From an uncultured Clostridia bacterium (GTDB taxonomy: Bacteria > Bacillota > Clostridia > Oscillospirales > Acutalibacteraceae), in contig CAMHNT010000014.1 of the NCBI GenBank assembly GCA_946186535.1, forward strand, positions 1-15,974: a stretch of DNA of 15,974 nt, written 5' to 3'. The notes beneath the pieces were generated by a model, which was given only the letters and a program-made list of their open reading frames with translations, did not search any database and was not told the DNA's origin. The translations under genes were made by a program, and so were the position numbers. Below are positions 7,111 through 13,509 of this stretch, piece after piece; position 1 is the first letter of the stretch; each line of letters begins with the position of its first letter.

Positions 7111-7953
7111 TTATTCGTCAAGCAATGATGTGTCCGTTATTACCTTCCACTCAAAAGGCGTGCCTGTTTGATATGTGCCGATTCCTTCATCTTCATTATA
7201 TATCATCTCATTGTCGAATCTGTTAGTGTTTTTCAGCGTTATCAGAAATTCACGGGCAGGAGGGGAAATTGTATATGACACATATATTCCGCTCGGGTCT
7301 GCCGCCGTATATGAATCTTTCTTATCAGTCAGAAGAGTAAATCCGGTATTATCTCTCAGTGTCGGGAACAGGTCATACGCCGTGCCGTAACTTGCATGCA
7401 TGGGCAGCACATCATATCCCGAACCTGTTTTGACTGACGTATACATAACTACTTCCCATGAGCTGTCGTTTGAAGCGTCTGCAAAAAGAAGCTCCTTGGT
7501 GCTGTCGCCGCCCAGATCTGTGAGTGAATAGAAATACTTCCCGGGATGTTCTTCGAGGAACTTTCTGTATGCATCGTACGGTGTGGAAGAAAGCTGCTCC
7601 GCACCCACAAAATCCGTTTCCGTCGTTTTAAGACCGCTGTCGATTTCAGTAACGGATTTGTTTTCGGGGTCGGCATACTGTCCGGGGTTCGAAAGCTTTT
7701 CCACAAGCTCGATTTTTGCAATACGGAAGTAGCCGTCGGACGTAGGAAGCATTGTGGCACGTCTTCTTTCAATGTAGCCTTCTGCTTTTCCCGAAGCTGT
7801 TGATACATAGTCATATATGTACTCAAACTGAACGATCGATTTGTTCGCTCTTGAATTTGTTATTTCAACGTACACCTTCTCCTTGGGGTCTTCGGGTGTG
7901 AACGTGAATTCATTGTTCTCGAAAAGAGCGGTCTTGAAGCTTTCCTCTGTCAC
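7111..7953 (-). CDS. 3' part of a frameshifted lipoprotein gene, paralogue of the sigma factor's outside domain
   Basis: 280 residues read from a GTG at 7953, but this is probably not an independent gene. No ribosome site is properly placed, and removing one T from the T7 run (plus-strand 7965-7971) joins it in frame to the upstream lipoprotein half, giving ..NRVLNIFSSYEVTEESFKT. Its sequence tracks the sigma factor's outer modules: KVYVEITN with KVNITN; ERRRATMLPTSDGYFRIAKI with SENRATLEKGSDGLYKITDV; DAYRKFL with DEYKTIL; DLGGDSTKELLF with DLDEDSISELIV; YTSVKTGSGYD with YTCVKADSGYN; and the C-terminal EWKVITDTSLL with EWHDVSDTSFL. Location would be outside the membrane if joined to the signal peptide; alone it has none. 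The aspartate-rich DLxxDSxxEL motif recalls calcium-binding or VCBS-like loops. Ligand unknown. Confidence 0.75.
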   Translation of the reverse strand: MTEESFKTALFENNEFTFTPEDPKEKVYVEITNSRANKSIVQFEYIYDYVSTASGKAEGYIERRRATMLPTSDGYFRIAKIELVEKLSNPGQYADPENKSVTEIDSGLKTTETDFVGAEQLSSTPYDAYRKFLEEHPGKYFYSLTDLGGDSTKELLFADASNDSSWEVVMYTSVKTGSGYDVLPMHASYGTAYDLFPTLRDNTGFTLLTDKKDSYTAADPSGIYVSYTISPPAREFLITLKNTNRFDNEMIYNEDEGIGTYQTGTPFEWKVITDTSLLDE

Positions 7954-7954
7954 C

Positions 7955-8527
7955 TCATAGGAGGAAAAAAATGTTTAGAACTCTGTTAATATCATTGATG
8001 CGGAAGGTTGTTCCAAAAGTATCAGACCTTGAAGCACTAAAAATGTTAACACCTGTGTAATCGTAATAAAAATCGTGGTTGATGTCTATTTCATAGCATA
8101 TCTTGTTGATTACTTCCTGTGCCGTTTCCTCGGTAAGCTCGGTCTGTCCCACTGTATCGGGCATGCACTTGAGAGCGACAATAACATCCGGACCGCTAAA
8201 CGGAACAGAAAGCTTGTAGTTTTCGGTATACATACTGTTAATATCAAGCAGCTCATACTTTGAATCGTCCTCAACCTTAACGAAATCTCCGTTTGCGAAT
8301 GAGTAGTTATCGTTCTCCTTTTCCTCGTCAGCGGAGCTCGGATCCTCTTCCGTCACCGCTTCCTCATGCGATTCCCCGTCGTCCGCTTCGGCGCTGCTCA
8401 CCGCAGAAGACGTTTCCTGTCCGCTTAAGGAGTCCTCCGGAGAAGAAGTCTGTGATGATGAGCAAGCCGCACACGAGAGTGTCATTGCCGATGCGAGTAA
8501 TGCTGCCAAAATCTTTTTCGTTTTCAT
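7955..8527 (-). CDS. 5' part of the frameshifted lipoprotein gene (signal peptide and first sensor half)
   Basis: 190 residues from the ATG at 8527, with AGGAGG 7 bases upstream. The N-terminus is a lipoprotein signal: MKTKK, a hydrophobic core to residue 18, then CAAC-SSS, with Cys22 (or less likely Cys19) as the lipidated residue; the lipobox is not a textbook match. Residues 23-75 are an acidic Ser/Glu-rich tether like the one that follows the TM helix of the sigma factor. From about 80 a folded domain begins, and DINRV (179-183) aligns with EINRL (438-442) of the sigma factor. The frame then runs off into IFFLL and a stop exactly at the T7 run. With one T fewer, the gene would encode a 471-residue lipoprotein spanning 7111-8527. 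It starts 60 bases after the upstream gene, with no clear terminator or promoter between, so it is probably co-transcribed. Confidence 0.8.
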   Translation of the reverse strand: MKTKKILAALLASAMTLSCAACSSSQTSSPEDSLSGQETSSAVSSAEADDGESHEEAVTEEDPSSADEEKENDNYSFANGDFVKVEDDSKYELLDINSMYTENYKLSVPFSGPDVIVALKCMPDTVGQTELTEETAQEVINKICYEIDINHDFYYDYTGVNIFSASRSDTFGTTFRINDINRVLNIFFLL

Positions 8528-8587
8528 TTTAAATCCTCCTGCCGCATAGGTACCGTAAAAAGCAGTACGTCACTGTGCGTTGTTTCA

Positions 8588-9637
8588 TTATAAAAATCTG
8601 TCTAAGAAAGAGCCGTCATTTCCGTTTCCACGGGTTGAATCGATGCGGTAGCCCATGACTTTTTTGTGCAGGTCTGATGCGGCCTGACTGATGACGTTTG
8701 TGTCCTGGCTGATGTTGCTGAGGTGCTCGTTCATCTGTTGGGTCTGGAAGAGGTTTATGCCGCTGAGCACATTGTTGAAAGCAAGCTGAGCCTCCTGTCT
8801 CTGATTGCTTCGGAGCATATCCTGAAGTTTTTCGTCCTGCTTGGCTTGATACTCAAGAAGCTTCTTGTGCTGCTCGGTTGTTTCATAAAGGTTGATTGCT
8901 TCCTTCAGATTGTCGGCACGGAAATTCTGAATTGCAGTAATGAAGAACGTTACTGCGTCCTGGCTGTAATAGTTCGGAGGATACCACGACTGAGTGTTTC
9001 TCAGCAGCTCGTCCTTCATGGCAAGGTAGCTGTTGTACATCTCACGGCGTCTGTTCTGAATCATCTCGTTCTGCTGCATGATCTGCTGATTCTGCGCCTG
9101 GATCTGAGCGTTTTGGCTGTCGACGCTCTGTCTAAGATTATCGCTTCTCTGTGAAATGATGTTATTCATTTTCCTGTAAATGAACACTGCAGCGGGTATA
9201 GAGATGAATAACGCCAGGCTCGACAACAGAGAGGAGAAGGCTCCTCTGTGTCTCGCATTTTCGATGTTTTCTCCGATTAAAATCAGCATTGTCGGGAACG
9301 AAAGATAAAATATTGCTTTTAAAGCGCACGACGCTGCCCTTGTGTTTTTGGGGCTTTTTGCGAAAAAAGCAATAAACGTAAACACTGCTGCAAGAATAAT
9401 TGAAACGATGTTAAGGTTCAAAATACCGGTCACGAACAGACAAGCCAGCAAATAGCACGAGATTTTCAGAACGATAGGATTCTCCCTGTATCTGCTGTCG
9501 TCAAATGCGGCGTATTCCTGAGTCTGAACAAGGCTTTTCTCCATTTCTATGTACTGAGATAGCAATGTGTTCATTTTGTTGATCATTGATTCGACGTACC
9601 GTAACCCCTGTATCAACTGTGTTTTTGCTTCATCCAT
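8588..9637 (-). CDS. Four-TM membrane protein with long cytoplasmic coiled coil, function unknown
   Basis: 349 residues from the ATG at 9637; AAAGGAG lies 8 bases upstream. The N-terminal 50 residues are helical and charged, followed by four hydrophobic segments (about 57-73, 75-93, 106-122 and 136-154), then a Gln/Asn-rich coiled coil (160-215), then a helical stretch with YPPNYYSQDAV (219-229) and NFRADNLKEAINLYE (238-252), then a second Gln-rich helix (260-320) and a polar tail. An RADxxKEAxNLYE-like motif occurs, as I recall, in many uncharacterised Firmicutes membrane proteins, but I cannot name a family. Even TM count puts both ends on the same side, presumably inside. The gene begins downstream of the second copy of the ECF-like promoter, so it is the best candidate target of the tethered sigma factor and may form one transcript with the lipoprotein. 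Confidence 0.85.
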   Translation of the reverse strand: MDEAKTQLIQGLRYVESMINKMNTLLSQYIEMEKSLVQTQEYAAFDDSRYRENPIVLKISCYLLACLFVTGILNLNIVSIILAAVFTFIAFFAKSPKNTRAASCALKAIFYLSFPTMLILIGENIENARHRGAFSSLLSSLALFISIPAAVFIYRKMNNIISQRSDNLRQSVDSQNAQIQAQNQQIMQQNEMIQNRRREMYNSYLAMKDELLRNTQSWYPPNYYSQDAVTFFITAIQNFRADNLKEAINLYETTEQHKKLLEYQAKQDEKLQDMLRSNQRQEAQLAFNNVLSGINLFQTQQMNEHLSNISQDTNVISQAASDLHKKVMGYRIDSTRGNGNDGSFLDRFL

Positions 9638-9696
9638 AAGTAAAACTCCTTTTCTTGAAATAAAATTTTTGTTAATATTTTTCCTTACATTAATAC

Positions 9697-9722
9697 AGAC
9701 GACTCAAAAATGAAAAAGTTTT
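9697..9722 (-). promoter_or_regulatory. ECF-type promoter P2 of the four-TM protein gene
   Basis: On the minus strand AAAAC (9722-9718), a 16-base spacer and CGTCT (9701-9697), the same as P1 in both boxes and spacing. Matches extend outside the boxes: ATTT and TAAAAC before, a T-run after the -35, TCGTCT at the -10, and TAAGG-AAAA about 15 bases beyond. The start codon lies 60 bases downstream. Confidence 0.6.
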
Positions 9723-9837
9723 ATAAATTTAAAAAAATTTTTTTTATTTTTAGAAAACAGTTAATATACAAATATTTTACATTATCGGATTTAAAGTGTC
9801 AAGAATCATATTTATATAACAAAAAGTTGGAAAGAGG

Positions 9838-10003
9838 ACCCGATAAAGTTTTCGCTCAAGCCTTTTTCAAAAGATACCCCAAGGGCACTTCCTTCGGGGC
9901 GACGGCGAAGCCTAGTCCCTTTAGGGAGACGCTTTGGCAGAAAGCGTCCCTACCCGAAGCTAAGAACAAACTCACCTCGCCGCTCCAAGGCGACTTGATA
10001 AAG
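9838..10003. repeat. Structured intergenic repeat-like block
   Basis: A GC-richer block inside very AT-rich DNA, full of short inverted repeats: CCCC..CGGGG (9879-9900), CTTC..GAAG, CCCTTTAGGG, the strong GACGCTTT-GGCAG-AAAGCGTC stem (about 9929-9949), and CGCC..GGCG (about 9979-9994). Its opening, read as AAAGTTTTCGCTCAAGCC then TTTTTCAAAAG, is one I recall as a widely dispersed intergenic sequence in Ruminococcus-like genomes, often mistranslated as VFAQAFFKR. I see no gene. Only one copy is in the window, so the repeat status rests on memory. The edges are approximate. The rest of 9723-10260 is AT-rich with nothing I can name. Confidence 0.5.
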
Positions 10004-10271
10004 TATAATTTAAAACTGTTCAAATATTTTTTTACTCATTCAAAAAAATGTTATATAACAAACTATCAGTACGTTTCCGAAAAGTCAAAGCAGCCCGTCT
10101 CATCTAATCTCCGGCATTCATTCTCACTTTTAACAGGGAGCTTGTTTTATCCGTCGGTTAAAGAAACAGCGTGGAATGTTTTTGATTTTAGAATTCAATG
10201 GCAAAAATGTACAAAGAAATTAACAATCTTCTATTAATTTAGCTAAAAATAAAATTTGTAATCAATATTCC

Positions 10272-10300
10272 TTGACAAAGCTTTTTTTTGGTACTAATAT
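10272..10300 (+). promoter_or_regulatory. Sigma-A promoter of the dockerin-CAP gene
   Basis: TTGACA (10272-10277), a 17-base spacer and TAATAT (10295-10300); an overlapping TATAAT at 10298 would need a 20-base spacer. The predicted leader is about 130 bases and contains a small hairpin GCCAC-AAGGA-GTGGC (10395-10409) upstream of the ribosome site. I could not match the leader to a known riboswitch. Confidence 0.65.
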
Positions 10301-10438
10301 AATAAGTGAAGAATAGGTGAATTTTTGTACTTGGAATAGTTTGCGGATTACCCTAAAAATACGGTGTTTTTTATATATTTTTGTATTATTCGTTGCCACA
10401 AGGAGTGGCGTCAGTGTTTTGCATTTGGGGGTCGTTTT

Positions 10439-11191
10439 ATGAAAAATAATAATAAAAAAATTATTTTGATGTTGATTTCGGTATTATTGAATGCTGCTAT
10501 GCTTGCTCCTATGTTGGTTTTCCCTGCGTCGGCTGATTCCGTGCAGTATGGAGACGTTGACCTCAACGGAAAGCTTGACGCTCTGGACGCCGTTTATATT
10601 CAGAGATATTCCGCAGGACTCGAAAATTTTACGGATTTACAGCTTGAAATTTCCGATATCAATAACGACGGTTCGATAAATACCCTTGACGCTGTTATTG
10701 TTCTCAGAACTTCGGTTGGGCTTGATGAAGTGAAATTTTATGATGATCCGGATGTTGGGGAAGAAAATCTCTTTTCCGACGATTCGTCGGAAGAATTCAT
10801 AAATAGCGTTGATCCGGCTGCGGTGGAGGTTCTTCGGCTTGTCAACGCCGAAAGAGCGAAGAAAGGAGTTCCGCCTCTCGTTCTCGATGAGAAGCTGTGT
10901 ACGATTTCGAATATCCGTGCCACAGAAATTCAGGAGTTTTTTGACCACGAAAGACCCGACGGCACGTCATGGTGGGAGCTTCTTTCGGAATACGATGTTC
11001 CTTACCTGGCAGCGGGTGAAAATATAGCGGCAGGTTTCAGAAGTCCTGAAGCTGTCGTAAATGCATGGATGAATTCCGAGGGACACAGAAAGAATATTAT
11101 GAAGTCCGATTATAAGAAAATGGGTGTCGCATGTGTTTACTTTGAGAATGATCCGTATCACTATTATTGGGAGCAGATTTTTACGGACTGA
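10439..11191 (+). CDS. Secreted protein with N-terminal dockerin and C-terminal CAP (SCP/YkwD-like) domain
   Basis: 250 residues from the ATG at 10439, which follows a GGGGG ribosome site and begins the signal peptide MKNNNKK plus a hydrophobic core ending near PASADS (29-34). Upstream in-frame starts would bury the signal. Residues 38-94 are a type I dockerin: two calcium-loop repeats, GDVDLNGKLDALDAVYIQR and SDINNDGSINTLDAVIVLR. A short acidic linker follows, then a CAP domain (125-250) with H170 in FDHERPDG, E194 in GENIAAG and H216 in SEGHRKNIM, the residues that usually line the CAP cavity. Dockerins bind cohesins on scaffoldins, so the protein is probably displayed on a cellulosome- or amylosome-like complex or a cell-surface cohesin. 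CAP function in bacteria is mostly unknown. A dockerin in front rather than at the C-terminus is less common. It has its own promoter and terminator. Confidence 0.92.
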   Translation: MKNNNKKIILMLISVLLNAAMLAPMLVFPASADSVQYGDVDLNGKLDALDAVYIQRYSAGLENFTDLQLEISDINNDGSINTLDAVIVLRTSVGLDEVKFYDDPDVGEENLFSDDSSEEFINSVDPAAVEVLRLVNAERAKKGVPPLVLDEKLCTISNIRATEIQEFFDHERPDGTSWWELLSEYDVPYLAAGENIAAGFRSPEAVVNAWMNSEGHRKNIMKSDYKKMGVACVYFENDPYHYYWEQIFTD

Positions 11192-11251
11192 TAATGCTTT
11201 GTTTTAATTAAGATATATCCATAATATTTCATAATAAAGTTACTTTGAGAT

Positions 11252-11285
11252 CCGCCGGTTTCCCCGGCGGGTTTCTATTTTATGT
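11252..11285 (+). terminator. Terminator of the dockerin-CAP gene
   Basis: CCGCCGG (11252-11258) pairs with CCGGCGG (11264-11270) around a 5-base loop, followed by GTTTCTATTTTAT. Confidence 0.85.
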
Positions 11286-11293
11286 GATTGGAC

Positions 11294-11533
11294 ATGAATT
11301 CGCTGTCTGTGGGGTACCGTTTTCTGCGAATCGGGTATAAAAACAATCTCTTTTCTATAATTATTTTTGCGCTAATTTTCCTGCTGCTCTTGACTTATTC
11401 GCAAATAAAAAGTAATATTGAATGGGTATTTGTTTCGTTGGCGTATGGGTTTGTGGGGATAATAATATTTCATAACCGTAAAATGGCTTATGTTGAAAAG
11501 AAGGCTTATGAACCCAATGACAATATCACGTAA
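11294..11533 (+). CDS. Small hypothetical membrane protein
   Basis: 79 residues with two hydrophobic segments: LFSIIIFALIFLLLLTY (about 19-35) and WVFVSLAYGFVGIIIF (about 44-59), separated by a short polar turn, and a charged tail KKAYEPNDNIT. It begins 9 bases after the terminator above, with no good ribosome site in front of ATG 11294 or the TTG at 11288, and no promoter that I can see. It may be a weakly expressed gene, a gene remnant or chance. No family recognised. Confidence 0.4.
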   Translation: MNSLSVGYRFLRIGYKNNLFSIIIFALIFLLLLTYSQIKSNIEWVFVSLAYGFVGIIIFHNRKMAYVEKKAYEPNDNIT

Positions 11534-11572
11534 AAAGACAAGAAATGTCAAGTAAAGATTTTTGAAATGTTA

Positions 11573-11578
11573 TATAAT
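11573..11578 (+). promoter_or_regulatory. -10 box of the AraC-type gene
   Basis: TATAAT at 11573-11578 lies about 28 bases before the TTG start. The -35 is poor (AAGTAA at a 17-base spacing, or TGTCAA at 20), so the promoter may need an activator. Its position means the coding region must begin after it. Confidence 0.45.
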
Positions 11579-11600
11579 ATTAAAAAAGGAAGTGCTCGAA

Positions 11601-11957
11601 TTGTCCGTAAGAACGGTTGAAAAAATGATAACATGGGTGGAGGATAACCTCAGCGATAACCCCACTCTCGAAAAAATGGCGAATCATGTCGGATATTCGG
11701 AGTACTACTGCTCTTCAAAATTCCACGAGTTTACGGGGGTAACATTCAAGGAATACGTTTCAAAAAGGAAGCTTGCTCTGGCTGCAAAATCTCTTCTCGA
11801 AACCGATGACAAAATCCTTGACGTTGCACTCAATTACGGCTTTTCTTCAAACGAAGCCTTCTCTCGTGCATTTTGCAGGGAATACGGCTGCTCGCCGAGG
11901 AGCTTCAGAGTAAAGCGGCCGTACGTTGATTATTATGAACGCTGTGTTATTTTATGA
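11601..11957 (+). CDS. Short AraC-family regulator (DNA-binding domain only)
   Basis: 118 residues from the TTG at 11601, chosen because AAGGAAG (11585-11591) is 9 bases upstream and because a -10 box overlaps the earlier in-frame codons. Both AraC helix-turn-helix units are present: PTLEKMANHVGYSEYYCSSK with FHEFTGVTFKEYV (21-53), and KILDVALNYGFSSNEAFSRA with FCREYGCSPRSFR (71-103). It ends only 15 residues later. Relatives starting with SVRTVEKMI usually continue into a ligand or GyrI-like domain and reach nearly 290 residues, so this one is either a MarA/SoxS-like short form or a truncated descendant. It lies 26 bases before map and may share its transcript. Target unknown. Confidence 0.85.
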   Translation: MSVRTVEKMITWVEDNLSDNPTLEKMANHVGYSEYYCSSKFHEFTGVTFKEYVSKRKLALAAKSLLETDDKILDVALNYGFSSNEAFSRAFCREYGCSPRSFRVKRPYVDYYERCVIL

Positions 11958-11983
11958 ACAGATAGTGATTAGGGGTGCTGAAA

Positions 11984-12856
11984 ATGGAAAAAATCGGAAG
12001 AAACGATCCTTGCTGGTGCGGAAGCGGCAAAAAATATAAAAAGTGTCACTGTGACATTGATGAGATCATAAAGGAGCATGAACTTCTGGGTGAGATAGTT
12101 CCGCCGAGGAGTATCATAAAAAACAAGGAGCAGATCGACGGAATCCGTGAGAGCGCAAAGATAAACACCGCGGTACTCGATTATGTTGCAGAAAATATCA
12201 GGGAGGGTGTGACGACTGAGGATATCGACCGTTGGGTCTATGAAAAGACGATAGAGCTCGGAGCGTATCCTGCGCCGCTCGATTATGAAGGATTTCCGAA
12301 GAGCGTCTGCACGTCGATCAACGAGGTTGTATGCCACGGTATTCCGTCGGAGAATGTTGTTCTGAAGGACGGAGATATTATTAATGTTGACGTTTCCACG
12401 ATTTACAATAATTATTTCGGCGATGCTTCAAGAATGTTTTGTATAGGAAATGTCAGCGAGGAGAAGAAGAAGCTTGTTGAGGTGACGAAGGAAGCCGTCT
12501 ATCTGGGACTGGAGCAGGTCAAGCCGTGGGCGCACCTCGGAGATATCGGTCAGGTCATAAACGACCTTGCAAAGAAAAACGGCTACAGCGTTGTTCGTGA
12601 GATCGGAGGTCACGGAATAGGACTTGAATTCCATGAAGACCCGTGGGTAAGCTACGTTACAAAGAAGGGTACGGATATGCTTCTTGTACCGGGAATGATC
12701 TTCACGATCGAGCCTATGATAAATATGGGTACGCACAGGATCACCCACGACGAAACGGACGGCTGGACGGTGAGAACAGCAGACGGAAAGCCCTCGGCGC
12801 AGTGGGAAATCCAGGTTCTTGTTACCGACAACGGCTATGAGGTTCTTTCTTTTTAA
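11984..12856 (+). CDS. map: Type I methionine aminopeptidase with N-terminal SEC-C zinc motif
   Basis: Removes the initiator methionine from new proteins after deformylation, in the cytosol at the ribosome exit. 290 residues from ATG 11984, 8 bases after AGGGG. Residues 1-23 hold a SEC-C motif (C10, C12, C21, H22/C23), the zinc motif known from the SecA tail and thought to aid ribosome association in some Map proteins. The M24 metallopeptidase fold follows with all five metal ligands: D136 (NVDVS), D147 (GDASR), H210 (GGHGIG), E243 (TIEPM) and E275 (QWEIQ). HED at 219-221 matches the substrate-side histidine region. It is a full-length chromosomal housekeeping gene, although it is not next to secY or infA as in many Firmicutes, so it may be a second copy. 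Confidence 0.95.
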   Translation: MEKIGRNDPCWCGSGKKYKKCHCDIDEIIKEHELLGEIVPPRSIIKNKEQIDGIRESAKINTAVLDYVAENIREGVTTEDIDRWVYEKTIELGAYPAPLDYEGFPKSVCTSINEVVCHGIPSENVVLKDGDIINVDVSTIYNNYFGDASRMFCIGNVSEEKKKLVEVTKEAVYLGLEQVKPWAHLGDIGQVINDLAKKNGYSVVREIGGHGIGLEFHEDPWVSYVTKKGTDMLLVPGMIFTIEPMINMGTHRITHDETDGWTVRTADGKPSAQWEIQVLVTDNGYEVLSF

Positions 12857-12956
12857 ATTTTTTAATGCGAGAAGATAGTTTTTGAATAGCGGTAAATTTT
12901 GTACCCGACCGGAAGTTGGTTCCTGCGGTGGATTTGAATTAAGAAAGGCGGTTTAT

Positions 12957-13337
12957 ATGAAGCTTGACGTTAAGCAGATAAACAATTTGTTAACAGGCAT
13001 TGTGCTTGCCTGTGAGCTGAGATCAGATAAACCGGAGCTGAGGAGATTTGTAACTGTCAGGTCATTTAACATCGACCCGAACGGCAAGCCTTCGCTATGG
13101 GATAAGAAAATCAAATCTGCTGATGAGGGAAATCATGCGTTGTTCGTTGTTCACAGCTACAGTGTTTTGGCGAAATATATTGAGCTTGATTATGATATTG
13201 ACGATGATTCGCTGGAGGATAATATTGTTATCGGTGATATAATCGGTTGGGAAAGGCTGTACGAGATTTTATCGGGATATCTTAATGATCTGAGCGTGTT
13301 GGTTCCGCAGTGGAATATTGATAATCCGGTTGAGTGA
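12957..13337 (+). CDS. Hypothetical acidic cytoplasmic protein
   Basis: 126 residues from ATG 12957, preceded by AAAGGCGG; an in-frame ATG at 12882 has no ribosome site. There is no signal peptide, TM helix or metal motif. The visible features are a helical N-terminus (LDVKQINNLLTGIVLACEL), a likely beta region with FVTVRSFNIDPNGKPSLW, an acidic stretch ELDYDIDDDSLEDN, and a helical end GWERLYEILSGYLNDL. I do not recognise the family. It sits 100 bases after map and ends at its own terminator. Confidence 0.75.
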   Translation: MKLDVKQINNLLTGIVLACELRSDKPELRRFVTVRSFNIDPNGKPSLWDKKIKSADEGNHALFVVHSYSVLAKYIELDYDIDDDSLEDNIVIGDIIGWERLYEILSGYLNDLSVLVPQWNIDNPVE

Positions 13338-13361
13338 TTACAGAATTATTTTATAAAAATA

Positions 13362-13395
13362 AAACGAGTGTTTCGGAGAAGCGGAACACTCGTTT
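13362..13395 (+). terminator. Terminator after the hypothetical gene
   Basis: AAACGAGTGTTTC pairs with GGAACACTCGTTT (13 bp, one G-T pair) around an 8-base loop, followed by ATTATTGTC. The A-run before it would also serve the opposite strand, but no minus gene is near. Confidence 0.75.
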
Positions 13396-13441
13396 ATTAT
13401 TGTCACCTAAGTTTATTATACAATATAAATTCGGAAAAAGC

Positions 13442-13471
13442 TTGACCTATACAGACATCTTTCTCTATAAT
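13442..13471 (+). promoter_or_regulatory. Sigma-A promoter of the HAD phosphatase gene
   Basis: TTGACC (13442-13447), an 18-base spacer and TATAAT (13466-13471), about 40 bases before the start codon. Confidence 0.7.
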
Positions 13472-13509
13472 ATAAATTATATTATAACAAATTTCGGAGG
13501 GATATTTCA

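Noticed and set aside
8528..8587. A third ECF-type promoter before the lipoprotein
   Set aside because: TGAAAC and CGTAC are present, but the spacing is only 12 bases, far from the 16 of P1 and P2.
9710..10237. 175-residue plus-strand open frame
   Set aside because: It begins inside promoter P2 of the opposite strand, has no ribosome site, is Lys/Phe-rich because of AT-rich DNA, and runs through the structured repeat. It looks like a chance frame.
10301..10438. c-di-GMP or other riboswitch in the dockerin-CAP leader
   Set aside because: The conserved tetraloop-receptor and GGGCAAACC-type core are missing; only a 5-bp hairpin is seen.
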